A stretch of DNA of 64,000 nucleotides from Bacillota bacterium (GTDB lineage: Bacteria > Bacillota > Clostridia > Ch29), in assembly GCA_013540605.1 (NCBI GenBank), contig JABVCK010000001.1, positions 278,340 through 342,339 of the forward strand. Reading direction: 5' to 3'. Position numbers and translations under genes: made by a program. Each line of letters starts with the position of its first letter. Positions within the stretch are counted from its first letter, which is position 1. The notes below the pieces were generated by a model that made no database searches, was not told the origin of the DNA, and saw nothing but the letters and a program-made list of their open reading frames with translations. Shown piece by piece: positions 32,710-42,253 of the stretch.

Positions 32710-32751
32710 TCTGGCAACTGGTCACCGGCCACTGGTCACTGCCTACTGGCG
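32710..32751. repeat. 7-bp-period array H5b (6 units)
   Basis: tctggca actggtc accggcc actggtc actgcct actggcg. Confidence 0.8.
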
Positions 32752-32765
32752 AGGCAACTGCTCAC

Positions 32766-32850
32766 AAAAAGGGGACATTCCTTAATCAAGAGGGGACATT
32801 CCTCCTGCACCGGGGTTAATTAACTCCAAAAGGGAGGTGTGTCCCCTTTC
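32766..32850. repeat. Nested GGGGACA palindrome element
   Basis: AAAAAGGGGACATTCC...AGAGGGGACATTCCTCC...GGGAGGTGTGTCCCCTTTC. Confidence 0.8.
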
Positions 32851-33151
32851 CGATAAAGCGTATCTTCATTTAGTTTACATAACATTGTTTGTATTATATA
32901 ATACTAATAAATATAAATAGTTTCGGATGTTTTATCGCGATAGGCCAGCGGATTAGGTTCGAAAAACTATATGCCTTTCTGCAAATTTTCAAAAAAATTT
33001 TTATATTACAAAAACATCAGAAGGATTCTTATTTTTTAACTAGAATATATATTCATTGTTATGTTATACAAAATATTTTAGGGAAAGGAGGCTAGAATAA
33101 AAAACAATATTTATGTAAACCATTTTTCATTATCAAAAAGGGGGTATATCA

Positions 33152-34651
33152 ATGAGCAACAACACAGAAACCTTTGGAAGCCGTTGGGGTTATCTAGCCG
33201 CTACACTGGGTATGGCTATAGGGACCGGTAACATCTGGCGATTCCCGAGGCAGGTTGCCGGTTACGGAGGCGGAAGCTTCCTGCTGGCGTGGACCATTTC
33301 GCTGTTCCTCTGGTCGGTACCGCTGCTGATGGCGGAGATGGTACTGGGCCGTAAGACGGGTCTTGGCTGCGCAGGTGCATTCAGGGACTTCATGGGTAGA
33401 AAATATACCTGGATGGGCACCTGGGTATATGCAGTATGTATGTTGATAGCCTTCTACTATTCGGTAGTAATGGGCTGGACGGTCAAGTACCTGACCCTTG
33501 GTCTCACCGGAGCGTTCAAACCGGGCCTGACCCCAGAAGTTACAAAGGCTATGTGGGAGGCATTCCTCAACAATCCTGGACAGGTATTGACCTTCCACAT
33601 AATATCGGCGTTGATAGCCGGTTTAATAGTATTTAAGGGTATAACCGGCGGTATAGAGAAAGCCTGCAAGATGATAATCCCGTCACTGTTCATACTTCTT
33701 GGAATAATGGTAGTAAGAGCGCTTACTCTACCGGGTTCGGCCGCTGGCCTTAACTACATGTTCACAATAAACGCTGCGGACCTGTTCAGGGCCGACGTAT
33801 GGCTGGCAGCCTTGACACAGTCGGCGTGGTCCACCGGAGCTGGCTGGGGCTTCATAATCGTATACGCAGTATACACCAAGCGTGACTACGATATCGGTGT
33901 AAACTGCTTCATAACAGGCCTGGGCGACCAGACCGCAGCCCTTGTTGCAGCCCTTGCGGTTCTCCCGACAGTATTCGCCCTTTCACCGACGCTGGAAGCT
34001 GCAAACGCTGCGCTGGGTGCTGGAAACAACGGACTTACTTTCATTTATCTATCGTCATTATTCCCCACGATACCGCTGGGCAACGTGATGGCAAGCATCT
34101 TCTTCCTGGCGCTGGCAACCGCAGCCCTGTCATCATTGATAGCCATGGTGGAGCTGGGCGGCAGGTTTTTCATGGACCTTGGCATGGAACGTAAAAAAGC
34201 AATCGTGCTCATGACTATACTTATAATGGCGCTTGGCGCACCCTCCGCGATAAAACCCGCTATCCTGGACAACCAGGACTGGGTATGGGGTGTAGCGCTG
34301 CTGATTAGCGGCCTGCTCTGCGCTTTAGCCATGATGAAGTACGGCCTGGACAAGGTAAGGGCAGAAATCATCAACACACCATATGCAGACATGTATGTGG
34401 GCAAATGGTGGAACTATACGATAATGCTGTTCCCCGTATGGTTCGTATTGGTGTTCGGATGGTGGGTATGGCAGGCAATGACCTGGTATCCTGACAACTG
34501 GATGGCGCCCTTCGAGACCTTCAGCGTAGGTACCATGCTGTGGCAGTGGGCACTGCTGATTGTTGTTGCGCTGCTTGCCAACAACTACATCGCCGACAAG
34601 ACCATCAAAGGCCGCGACATCACCCAAGAAGCCTCGGCCGAGGGAATGTAA
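33152..34651 (+). CDS. Neurotransmitter:sodium symporter (SNF/NSS) family transporter
   Basis: SRWGYLAATLGMAIGTGNIWRFPRQVAGYGGGSFLLAW. Confidence 0.93.
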   Translation: MSNNTETFGSRWGYLAATLGMAIGTGNIWRFPRQVAGYGGGSFLLAWTISLFLWSVPLLMAEMVLGRKTGLGCAGAFRDFMGRKYTWMGTWVYAVCMLIAFYYSVVMGWTVKYLTLGLTGAFKPGLTPEVTKAMWEAFLNNPGQVLTFHIISALIAGLIVFKGITGGIEKACKMIIPSLFILLGIMVVRALTLPGSAAGLNYMFTINAADLFRADVWLAALTQSAWSTGAGWGFIIVYAVYTKRDYDIGVNCFITGLGDQTAALVAALAVLPTVFALSPTLEAANAALGAGNNGLTFIYLSSLFPTIPLGNVMASIFFLALATAALSSLIAMVELGGRFFMDLGMERKKAIVLMTILIMALGAPSAIKPAILDNQDWVWGVALLISGLLCALAMMKYGLDKVRAEIINTPYADMYVGKWWNYTIMLFPVWFVLVFGWWVWQAMTWYPDNWMAPFETFSVGTMLWQWALLIVVALLANNYIADKTIKGRDITQEASAEGM

Positions 34652-34666
34652 AGGAGGCGTTGTTAA

Positions 34667-34783
34667 ATGACAGGTAAAGCTATATTGATGATGATAATAA
34701 TACTTGGGATCAACTGGGGTGGATTCTTCTACCTCGCAAACATGGCCTTCAAATCTGAAGCCAAAAAAGCTCAAAAAGCTTAA
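34667..34783 (+). CDS. MetS-like NSS transporter small subunit (38 aa)
   Basis: MTGKAILMMIIILGINWGGFFYLANMAFKSEAKKAQKA; RBS aaggagg; immediately 3' of the NSS gene; below the ORF-track cutoff. Confidence 0.75.
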   Translation: MTGKAILMMIIILGINWGGFFYLANMAFKSEAKKAQKA

Positions 34784-34854
34784 GGTTAGGTAATATTCAA
34801 AATTGAAGCTTTAGGGTTTACCCCTCTCCTCTGACCGGGGGAGAGGGGTACCCT

Positions 34855-35193
34855 TTGCTTATTCCTTACAGGTTAGGGGGAAAGAAAATGCGAATTGAAA
34901 AACATCCTATTCTCACCTTTGAAAAAGGCAGGAAAGTAAAATTTACCTACAATGGTGAAGAGCTTGAAGGCTTTGAAGGTGAGCCGATCGCTGCAGCCCT
35001 GCACGCCGCAGGGGTAAAGGTGTTAGGGCACAGCAGCGTTCATAAACGTCCAAGGGGGTTCTACTGTGCAATAGGCAACTGCTCATCCTGCCTGATGACG
35101 GTGGACGGCAAACCCAATGTAAGGGTCTGCATAGAAAAACTGGCGGATGGTATGAAGGTAGAAACCCAGCAAGGGAAGGGGGACTTGATATGA
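34855..35193 (+). CDS. 2Fe-2S protein, SoxA-N/HcnA-like subunit
   Basis: GFYCAIGNCSSCLMTVDGKPNVRVC; start probably ATG 34888 after agggggaaag. Confidence 0.88.
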   Translation: MLIPYRLGGKKMRIEKHPILTFEKGRKVKFTYNGEELEGFEGEPIAAALHAAGVKVLGHSSVHKRPRGFYCAIGNCSSCLMTVDGKPNVRVCIEKLADGMKVETQQGKGDLI

Positions 35194-36272
35194 GAACTAC
35201 AGATGTTGCTGTAATAGGCGGAGGTCCGGCAGGTCTCTCTGCGGCAATCAGCGCTGCTTCTTTAGGAGCGAAGGTAACGCTGATTGATAGAAATGACCGG
35301 TTAGGCGGTCAGCTGATCAAGCAAACTCATATGTTCTTCGGTTCCCAGAAGCAGCATGCCTCGGTTAGGGGGGTAGACATATCCGGCATTCTTGAAGAGC
35401 AGCTCAGTAAGTACAAGGATAATGTCGAAGTTCTGCTGAATGCAACCGTATTGGGCCTTTATGAAGATGGTGTGGTTACAATCGAACAGGGTGAAGAAAA
35501 GTATTTTAAAATAAAACCCAAGGCAATGGTTATAGCAACAGGGGCTTCTGAAAAGGTCTTGCCTTTTCCCAACAATGACTTGCCGGGTATATACGGAGCC
35601 GGTGCAGTACAGACTCTGATGAATGTTTACGGCGTAGCTCCCGGAGACAGAGCCCTCATGGTCGGTGCAGGAAACATAGGGTTGATTGTCAGCTACCAGC
35701 TGATGCAGGCCGGTGTCAAGGTAGCTGCAATAATCGATGCGGCTCCGAAAATAGGCGGGTACCTTGTACATGCCTCCAAGATCAGGAGAATGGGTGTACC
35801 TATTTACACATCCTATACGGTAAAAGAAGCCATAGGTAAGGATAGCCTTGAAAAGGCAGTAATAGTGCAGCTGGACGAAAAATGGCAGCCTGTCCCCGGT
35901 ACTGAGAGGGAATTGGATGTGGATGTTATGTGCATATCAATAGGCCTGTCTCCACTTGCAGAACTTCTATGGCAGGCAGACTGTGAAATGAAGTATGTTC
36001 CCGAATTAGGCGGATATGTTCCGGCCAGGGATGAAGAGTACCAGACAACAGTTAAAGGCATATATGTAGCCGGTGACGTATCAGGGGTTGAAGAAGCCAG
36101 CGCAGCTATGGTTGAGGGACAGCTGGCCGGCTTGTGTGCTGCAAAGAACCTGGGATTTACGTCCCCGGATTTCGAAGCGCGAAGACAAGACTGCATAGAT
36201 CAATTAAATACTCTGCGTTCCGGTCCCGTTGGCGCCAAGATAAGGGCTGGACTGGAAAAGCTATTAGGATAG
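35190..36272 (+). CDS. NAD(P)/FAD-dependent oxidoreductase, HcnB/SoxA/PDH-alpha-like subunit
   Basis: DVAVIGGGPAGLSAAISAASLGAKVTLID, second dinucleotide fold GAGNIGL, GIYVAGDVSG. Confidence 0.9.
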   Translation: MRTTDVAVIGGGPAGLSAAISAASLGAKVTLIDRNDRLGGQLIKQTHMFFGSQKQHASVRGVDISGILEEQLSKYKDNVEVLLNATVLGLYEDGVVTIEQGEEKYFKIKPKAMVIATGASEKVLPFPNNDLPGIYGAGAVQTLMNVYGVAPGDRALMVGAGNIGLIVSYQLMQAGVKVAAIIDAAPKIGGYLVHASKIRRMGVPIYTSYTVKEAIGKDSLEKAVIVQLDEKWQPVPGTERELDVDVMCISIGLSPLAELLWQADCEMKYVPELGGYVPARDEEYQTTVKGIYVAGDVSGVEEASAAMVEGQLAGLCAAKNLGFTSPDFEARRQDCIDQLNTLRSGPVGAKIRAGLEKLLG

Positions 36273-36283
36273 GGGGTTAAACT

Positions 36284-36772
36284 ATGTTAGAAAAGACAGG
36301 AATACCTACTGAAGAACAACTGAAAGAGGTTACGCCTTCAAAGGAAAGGTTATCGAGGGGTCCTGTTGCTATTATTGAATGTTTCCAGGAAATCCCCTGT
36401 AATCCTTGCTATACTTCGTGCAGCACCGGCGCTATAAAGGAACTCGTTGATATAAATGAAAAGCCTGAAGTTGACTTTGACAAATGCAACGGTTGCGGTA
36501 TCTGTATCAGCAACTGCCCCGGTTTAGCCATATTTGTGGTTGATGAAAGCTATTCAGAAGACAAAGCTCTCATTAAGCTTCCCTACGAATTTTTACCCCT
36601 TCCGGAAAAGGGAGATATGGTAAAAGCCCTTGATCGAAGCGGCCAGGTCGTAGGACAGGCTGAAGTCGTTAAGGTAGTAAATTCCAAGGCCCAGGACAGA
36701 ACTCCTGTTATCTGGATTGCTGTAGACAAGGAACTGTCCATGAGGGTAAGAAACATCGAAATGGGGGTTTAA
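36284..36772 (+). CDS. 4Fe-4S binding protein
   Basis: CNPCYTSCSTGA and CNGCGICISNCPG. Confidence 0.88.
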   Translation: MLEKTGIPTEEQLKEVTPSKERLSRGPVAIIECFQEIPCNPCYTSCSTGAIKELVDINEKPEVDFDKCNGCGICISNCPGLAIFVVDESYSEDKALIKLPYEFLPLPEKGDMVKALDRSGQVVGQAEVVKVVNSKAQDRTPVIWIAVDKELSMRVRNIEMGV

Positions 36773-36773
36773 A

Positions 36774-37046
36774 ATGAGTCAAAATAAAACTATAGTATGC
36801 CGTTGCGAAGACCTGACGCTTGAGGATATTAGAGAACTGATTAAGAAAGGCTATAAGAGTGTTGATGAGATCAAGAGGATAAGCCGCTGCGGAATGGGGC
36901 CCTGCCAGGGAAGAACTTGCAGGGACATCGTTCTGAGTGAACTTGCCAAAGCAGAAGGAAAGGATATTTCTGAATTGAAGATGTCAACCTTCAGACCTCC
37001 GGTAAAACCAGTAAAACTGGGATTGATTGAGAGGGGTGAAGAATAA
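36774..37046 (+). CDS. BFD-like (2Fe-2S)-binding protein
   Basis: VCRCEDLTLEDIRELIKKG...SRCGMGPCQGRTC. Confidence 0.9.
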   Translation: MSQNKTIVCRCEDLTLEDIRELIKKGYKSVDEIKRISRCGMGPCQGRTCRDIVLSELAKAEGKDISELKMSTFRPPVKPVKLGLIERGEE

Positions 37047-38204
37047 ATGAAGAAGACCGCTGAAATAGTTATAATAGGTGGCGGTGTATCCGGCCTTGCA
37101 ACTGCGTACTTCCTGGCAAAAATGGGAATGAAGGACATAGTTGTCCTGGAGAAGGGTTATATTGCCAGCGGCTCAACCGGAAGATGCGGTGCGGGTATCA
37201 GGCAGCAGTGGGGCACTGAGATGAACTGCCGAATGGCAATAAACGCCTGCGATTTCTATGAAAAGGGTAACGAGATTCTAGAATACGATGACGATATCGA
37301 GTTCAAGCAGGGTGGCTACCTGATAATAGCAACAACCGAAAAGGAACACGAGCAGTTCAAGAAAAACGTTGCTCTCCAGCAAAGCCTGGGAATTCCGGTT
37401 AAACACCTTACGCCGCAGGAAGCGCTGGAAGTGGTGCCTTTCCTCAATATAAGCGATGTGCTGAGCGCTACCTACTGTAAAAAGGACGGTCACCTGAATC
37501 CTTTCAAGGTTTGTGACGCCTTTGCAAAGGCCTGCAGGAAGCTCGGAGTTGAGATAAACACCTATACCAAGGTGGAGGACATCGTTGTCGAAAATGGCAG
37601 GATTAAAGAGGTCGTTACGGATAAAGGCAATATAGCAACAAATAAAGTGATGAATGCCGCCGGGGGCTATTCCCAGGTAATTGCCAAAATGGTGGGCATT
37701 GATCTTCCTGTATATTCAGAAAGACACAATATACTGGTTACAGAACCGGTTGAGCCTTTCCTCGGCCCTATGGTAATGGCATTCCAAAAGAACCTGTATA
37801 TCCAACAGGTTCCCCACGGCAGTGTAATCATGGGTAAAGGCGACCCGAACGAACCCAGGGATTTCACAATTAAGTCCAGCTGGCATTTCCTCGACGAAAT
37901 GGCCAGAATAGCCTGCGATACCCTGCCTCCGTTGAGGGGTCTCAGGATGGTGCGGCAGTGGGCAGGCCTTTACAACATGTCTCCCGACTGTCAGCCCGTA
38001 CTTGGTTCCGTTGATGAGGTTGAGGGATTCTACATGGCTATTGGCTTCAGCGGCCATGGCTTCATGATGGGCCCAACGACCGGGATGGTTATTGCAGAGC
38101 ACATACTGGGCCAGGAGTCCGAGCTGACAAAACTGCTGATCGGTATGCTTCATCTCAGCAGGTTTGAAAAGGGAGAACTGATTTTGGAACCATCCGTAGT
38201 TTAA
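37047..38204 (+). CDS. FAD-dependent amine/imino-acid oxidoreductase (SoxB/HcnC/PDH-beta-like)
   Basis: EIVIIGGGVSGLATAYFLAKMG, GSTGRCGAGIRQQWG, AIGFSGHGFMMGPTTG. Confidence 0.9.
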   Translation: MKKTAEIVIIGGGVSGLATAYFLAKMGMKDIVVLEKGYIASGSTGRCGAGIRQQWGTEMNCRMAINACDFYEKGNEILEYDDDIEFKQGGYLIIATTEKEHEQFKKNVALQQSLGIPVKHLTPQEALEVVPFLNISDVLSATYCKKDGHLNPFKVCDAFAKACRKLGVEINTYTKVEDIVVENGRIKEVVTDKGNIATNKVMNAAGGYSQVIAKMVGIDLPVYSERHNILVTEPVEPFLGPMVMAFQKNLYIQQVPHGSVIMGKGDPNEPRDFTIKSSWHFLDEMARIACDTLPPLRGLRMVRQWAGLYNMSPDCQPVLGSVDEVEGFYMAIGFSGHGFMMGPTTGMVIAEHILGQESELTKLLIGMLHLSRFEKGELILEPSVV

Positions 38205-38290
38205 TGATATAAAAAATTGCAAAAAAATATATTGTAATATATAATATTATATGGTAAAAGGCTTTTAGAAAGCAAAATAGAACGCTTTTT

Positions 38291-38342
38291 ATAATGCCTA
38301 GGAAAGTTTAAATATTGAGTTATATCCTTTCCTAGGCATTAT
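38291..38342. promoter_or_regulatory. Perfect 16-bp inverted repeat upstream of polyferredoxin-AOR
   Basis: ATAATGCCTAGGAAAG - 20 nt - CTTTCCTAGGCATTAT. Confidence 0.7.
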
Positions 38343-38384
38343 ACTGTAATACAACATATCCTTTAGAAGGGGGGCAAGTTTAAA

Positions 38385-38777
38385 TTGAAGATTGTGAGGA
38401 CAAAACCGGAGCTTTGCATTGGCTGCAGGGCATGTGAGGAAACATGCTCAAAAGTGCTTCACAAAGACACCAACAACGAAAAATCTGCGATTATTATCAC
38501 CGAAAAAGAAAACAGTACTTTCGACATCAACGTTTGTAACCAATGCGGTGAATGTATCCCTATCTGTCCTGTGGAAGCAATATACAGGGCAAAAAACGGT
38601 ACTGTAATGATCAATAAGGACAAATGTGTGCACTGCTACGCCTGTGTGGGGTTCTGCCCAAACCTTTCGATGCGGTATCAAAAGGATGTAACCGGACCAT
38701 TCAAGTGCATTTCCTGCGGAGCATGTACGAGGGAATGCCCGACAGGCGCCATCTTTATGGAAGAAGTTCAAGGGTAA
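38385..38777 (+). CDS. Polyferredoxin with four 4Fe-4S motifs (AorA-like)
   Basis: CIGCRACEETC, CNQCGECIPICP, CVHCYACVGFCP, CISCGACTRECP. Confidence 0.88.
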   Translation: MKIVRTKPELCIGCRACEETCSKVLHKDTNNEKSAIIITEKENSTFDINVCNQCGECIPICPVEAIYRAKNGTVMINKDKCVHCYACVGFCPNLSMRYQKDVTGPFKCISCGACTRECPTGAIFMEEVQG

Positions 38778-38790
38778 AGGAGGGATTAAT

Positions 38791-40980
38791 GTGAGCTGCA
38801 AATGTAAAAAATCAGAGGACATTAATGTAAAAGACCTGAGAAAATCACACAAAAAAATTGCCGAATTCAGTTTTGAGCCCAAAGAAATCTATAGAGGATA
38901 TGCAGATAGGACTTTGTACATCAATCTGTCAAGCAACGAAGTAAAAATAAAGCCGGTGCCGGAAGATATGAAAGATAAGTTCACCGGCGGTAGAGGTTAT
39001 GGAATAAAATACCTCTGGGACGCAACCAAACCCGATACCAAATGGAATGATCCGGAAAACGAAATAATCATTGCCCAGGGCCCCATCGGCGGAATAACCC
39101 AGTACCCGGGAGCAGGAAAATCCTACGTAGCTACAATTTCGCCGTTGACCGATATAGCAATTGACAGCAATGTTGGCGGCTACTTCGGTCCCCTGTGCAA
39201 ATTCAGTGGGTTTGATGCGCTGGAAATCCAAGGTAAAGCCGGGAATGACGTAATCGTGTTTATAGATGGTGACAACAATAAAGTCGTAATAGAGGAAGCC
39301 CCGGAAGAGTGTGTTAACAGTCACATTCTGGCAGAGCTATTGACTAAGATGTACGCCGATTCAGATGCCGATGATGATCTGAGGAGCGTCTCGGTTGTAT
39401 CTGCAGGACAGGCGGCTGAAAACACGAGAATTGGGATGCTCAACTTCTCTTACTACGATGTCAGGAGAAAACAGTGCAAGCTGAAGCAGGCCGGCAGGGG
39501 AGGCATAGGAACAGTTTTCAGAGACAAAAAGATCAAAGCTCTGGTTGTGAAAAAATCGAACATAAAGGGCGACCTGAACAACCCTGCAGATCTGGATAAG
39601 GTAATCAAAACCGGTATTAAACTTCATAAAGAAATCCATGATAACGACGACAAGCAGTGCAGGATGAGGGTCTTTGGAACCACCCAACTTGTAGATGCGA
39701 TGAATGCCCATGACCTGCTGCCTGTTAAGAACTTCCAATACGGATCACACCCGGAAGGGAACAAACTTGGCAAGGAGGCTTTTATAAACCTGTTCGAACA
39801 CGGGCTGCCTGATGGCTGCTGGTACGGTTGTACTCTTGCATGTGCCCATGCCGTACCGGGCTTTGAGCTAAAGACCGGCCCCTATAAAGGTGAAAAGGTA
39901 TTGGTAGATGGCCCGGAATATGAAACCCTGGCGGGCTGTGGATCAAACTGCGGTATATTTGATGCGGAAAAAGTAGTGGAATGCAACTTCTATTGTGATA
40001 CTTACGGTATCGATACAATATCCTTTGGAACCCTATGCGCCTTTGTTATGGAATGCTACGAGAGAGGCATTTTGAATAAGGAAATTACCGGAGGGCTGGA
40101 GTTAAACTTTGGAAATTGGGAAGCGCAAATGGAAATGCTTCACCAGATGGCCAGGGGAGAAGGCTTCGGTATGGTAGCCGGCCAGGGTGTACACAGGATG
40201 AAGAAACTGTTTATCGAACAATACGGTGCTGATGCGAAGCTCCTCCAAGATATCGGTATGGAAGCAAAGGGCCTTGAATACTCCGAGTATGTATCCAAGG
40301 AATCCCTTGCTCAGCAGGGCGGATATGGTACGACCAACAAAGGGCCGCAGCATGACGAAAACTGGCTAATATTCCTTGACATGATCAGGAACCTTATGCC
40401 CACCTTCGAGGACAAAGCAGAAGCATTGTACTACTTCCCCTTGTTCAGGACATGGTTCAGCATTGCAGGCCTTTGCAAGCTGCCGTGGAACGATATTGAA
40501 CCGGCGGATAACCACAAACAGGCTGAACCGGCAAAGGTTCCGGAGCACGTTCAGAACTACGTTGACCTGTTTACTGCTGTAACAGGAAAACCCTTCTCCA
40601 AGGAAGAGCTGCTCCGTCAATCCGAAAGGGTTTACAATCTACAAAAGGTACTCAGCCTGAAGCTTGGAAAGGGAACCAGGAAATTTGACGCAATCCCATA
40701 CAGGTCTGTCGGTCCTGTAACCGTTGAGGAGTATGAATCGCGACAGGATCGCTATGACAAACAGCTTAAAGAAATTTTGGGCATTAACCCTGAGGGCATG
40801 TCAACTGAAGAAAAAATGGCGGCTCTCAGGAAATATAGGGAAGAGAGGTATGAAACCCTGCTGGATACGGTTTACAAACGCCGTGGATGGACTCAAAATG
40901 GCGTACCCACAATTGAAAAGCTGGAGGAACTGGGCATAGCTTACCCAGATGTTGTAGAAGAGGTTAAGAAACACCTGTAG
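38791..40980 (+). CDS. Aldehyde:ferredoxin oxidoreductase (tungsten/molybdopterin family)
   Basis: FTGGRGYGIKYL, GPIGGITQYPGAGKS, AGRGGIGTVFRDKKIKALVVK, CWYGCTLACAH. Confidence 0.95.
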   Translation: MSCKCKKSEDINVKDLRKSHKKIAEFSFEPKEIYRGYADRTLYINLSSNEVKIKPVPEDMKDKFTGGRGYGIKYLWDATKPDTKWNDPENEIIIAQGPIGGITQYPGAGKSYVATISPLTDIAIDSNVGGYFGPLCKFSGFDALEIQGKAGNDVIVFIDGDNNKVVIEEAPEECVNSHILAELLTKMYADSDADDDLRSVSVVSAGQAAENTRIGMLNFSYYDVRRKQCKLKQAGRGGIGTVFRDKKIKALVVKKSNIKGDLNNPADLDKVIKTGIKLHKEIHDNDDKQCRMRVFGTTQLVDAMNAHDLLPVKNFQYGSHPEGNKLGKEAFINLFEHGLPDGCWYGCTLACAHAVPGFELKTGPYKGEKVLVDGPEYETLAGCGSNCGIFDAEKVVECNFYCDTYGIDTISFGTLCAFVMECYERGILNKEITGGLELNFGNWEAQMEMLHQMARGEGFGMVAGQGVHRMKKLFIEQYGADAKLLQDIGMEAKGLEYSEYVSKESLAQQGGYGTTNKGPQHDENWLIFLDMIRNLMPTFEDKAEALYYFPLFRTWFSIAGLCKLPWNDIEPADNHKQAEPAKVPEHVQNYVDLFTAVTGKPFSKEELLRQSERVYNLQKVLSLKLGKGTRKFDAIPYRSVGPVTVEEYESRQDRYDKQLKEILGINPEGMSTEEKMAALRKYREERYETLLDTVYKRRGWTQNGVPTIEKLEELGIAYPDVVEEVKKHL

Positions 40981-40985
40981 AATGT

Positions 40986-41062
40986 CAGGGGACACACCGC
41001 TGACTTAAGGTATGGGGGCACACTGCTACTTGCGGGTATTCCTTGCCGCGGAATGTCCCCTT
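40986..41062. repeat. Diverged GGGGACA palindrome element
   Basis: AGGGGACACACC...TGGGGGCACACTG...GCGGAATGTCCCCTTTT. Confidence 0.65.
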
Positions 41063-41172
41063 TTGATTAATGAATGACTGGGAAAGCAGAGCACCGCTTT
41101 CCCAGTTTTATTGAGGAATTATTATCAAGTAATAGAATAGAATAATACTATTAAGTTATATAGGGAGGAAAC

Positions 41173-41379
41173 ATGATTAAGGTTAATGATGATGTCCTGG
41201 ATTGGAAGGATGGAATGACCGTGGTGGATTTGCTTAACCTTATGGAATACCCGGAGTACAATTTTCCTATTATGGTTGTATCCATTAATGGTAAGCACAT
41301 TCCAAATGATAAGTATGCAGAAACCCTTATCTCAAAAGGAGATGAGGTAAAGGTTATGCAGCCCCTTGCAGGAGGCTGA
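41173..41379 (+). CDS. ThiS/MoaD-like sulfur carrier protein
   Basis: 68 aa ending VKVMQPLAGG (GG C-terminus). Confidence 0.85.
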   Translation: MIKVNDDVLDWKDGMTVVDLLNLMEYPEYNFPIMVVSINGKHIPNDKYAETLISKGDEVKVMQPLAGG

Positions 41380-41385
41380 TAGATG

Positions 41386-41469
41386 CAGGATCACAGTTCG
41401 CAGATCGCAGGTACTAGGTGCTAGGTACTAGGTGCTAGGTACTAGGTGCTAGTCACTAATCACTGGCAA
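41386..41469. repeat. 7-bp-period array H6 (12 units)
   Basis: caggatc acagttc gcagatc gcaggta ctaggtg ctaggta ctaggtg ctaggta ctaggtg ctagtca ctaatca ctggcaa. Confidence 0.92.
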
Positions 41470-41470
41470 C

Positions 41471-41512
41471 GAGGGATGTCTTCTAAACTGATAGAAGAGG
41501 ACATTCCTCTTT
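41471..41512. repeat. Short GGACATTCCTC-type hairpin (terminator-like)
   Basis: GAGGGATGTCTTCT...AGAAGAGGACATTCCTCTTTTTTT. Confidence 0.65.
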
Positions 41513-41754
41513 TTTTGAAGGAAATCATGCAAAATAGTAGCTTTTTTTAAGTTTTAAGAAACACCTTGTTATTTTAAACGCAAAATATTTATAGAAATAT
41601 TAAAAATTTGTTGTAATGTTTGACAATATTATAGAAAAATAATATAATTTTCATTGGGAGTTGCAATAAAAATAGCTACAACCTAATATACATTGCCAAG
41701 CCTATAACATTATATGAAAGTTTTCCTGCAATCAAAAAATAAAGGGGGTGTACA

Positions 41755-41777
41755 TTCTATTAATCTGATTAATAGAA
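41755..41777. promoter_or_regulatory. Perfect 10-bp hairpin between Shine-Dalgarno and start of nuoE-like gene
   Basis: TTCTATTAAT-ctg-ATTAATAGAA; SD gggggtg at 41744-41750, ATG at 41785. Confidence 0.6.
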
Positions 41778-41784
41778 AACGAGT

Positions 41785-42252
41785 ATGGTGGAGCGATATA
41801 AATTAGAGGAAATTGTCGAAATAAACGGGACAACCGAGGACAAACTGCTCACTACCTTGCTTGAAGTTCAGTCGGCTTCCGAGTTAAACTACATATCCCA
41901 GGAAGATGCTGAGTTCATCGCCGAAAAATTTGGTATTCCGCTAAACAGGATCTATGAAGTAATAAGCTTTTATTCAATGCTGTCCATGAAGCCAAGGGGC
42001 AAACATATAATAGAGGTGTGTAAAAGCAGCGCGTGTCATGTGAGAAAAGGCAAGAACCTCCTGAAAATGTTGGAAGATATACTGGGAATAAAAGCAGGGG
42101 AAGCAACCAGTGACAATAATTTTTATATTGAAGAAGTCAATTGCTTCGGGGCCTGCGACAAGGCGCCTGCAATTAAGATAGGAAACGATATTTATGGAAA
42201 CCTTGACAGGAAAAAATTAACGGAAATTATCAATAGGTATTGGGAGGCTTAA
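41785..42252 (+). CDS. NADH dehydrogenase subunit E-like (NuoE/HydC-type 2Fe-2S)
   Basis: CKSSACHVRKG, VNCFGACDKAPAIKI. Confidence 0.92.
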   Translation: MVERYKLEEIVEINGTTEDKLLTTLLEVQSASELNYISQEDAEFIAEKFGIPLNRIYEVISFYSMLSMKPRGKHIIEVCKSSACHVRKGKNLLKMLEDILGIKAGEATSDNNFYIEEVNCFGACDKAPAIKIGNDIYGNLDRKKLTEIINRYWEA

Positions 42253-42253
42253 T

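Noticed and set aside
33152-33700. Minus ORFs opposite the NSS transporter
   Set aside because: Shadow ORFs in GC-richer coding sequence with no support
38220-38290. Possible sigma-54 promoter before the AOR genes
   Set aside because: No TGGCAC-N5-TTGC match; only AT-rich sequence
41386-41469. Heptad array considered as a CRISPR-like array
   Set aside because: No long repeat/spacer structure and no cas genes; period is 7 bp and units are degenerate
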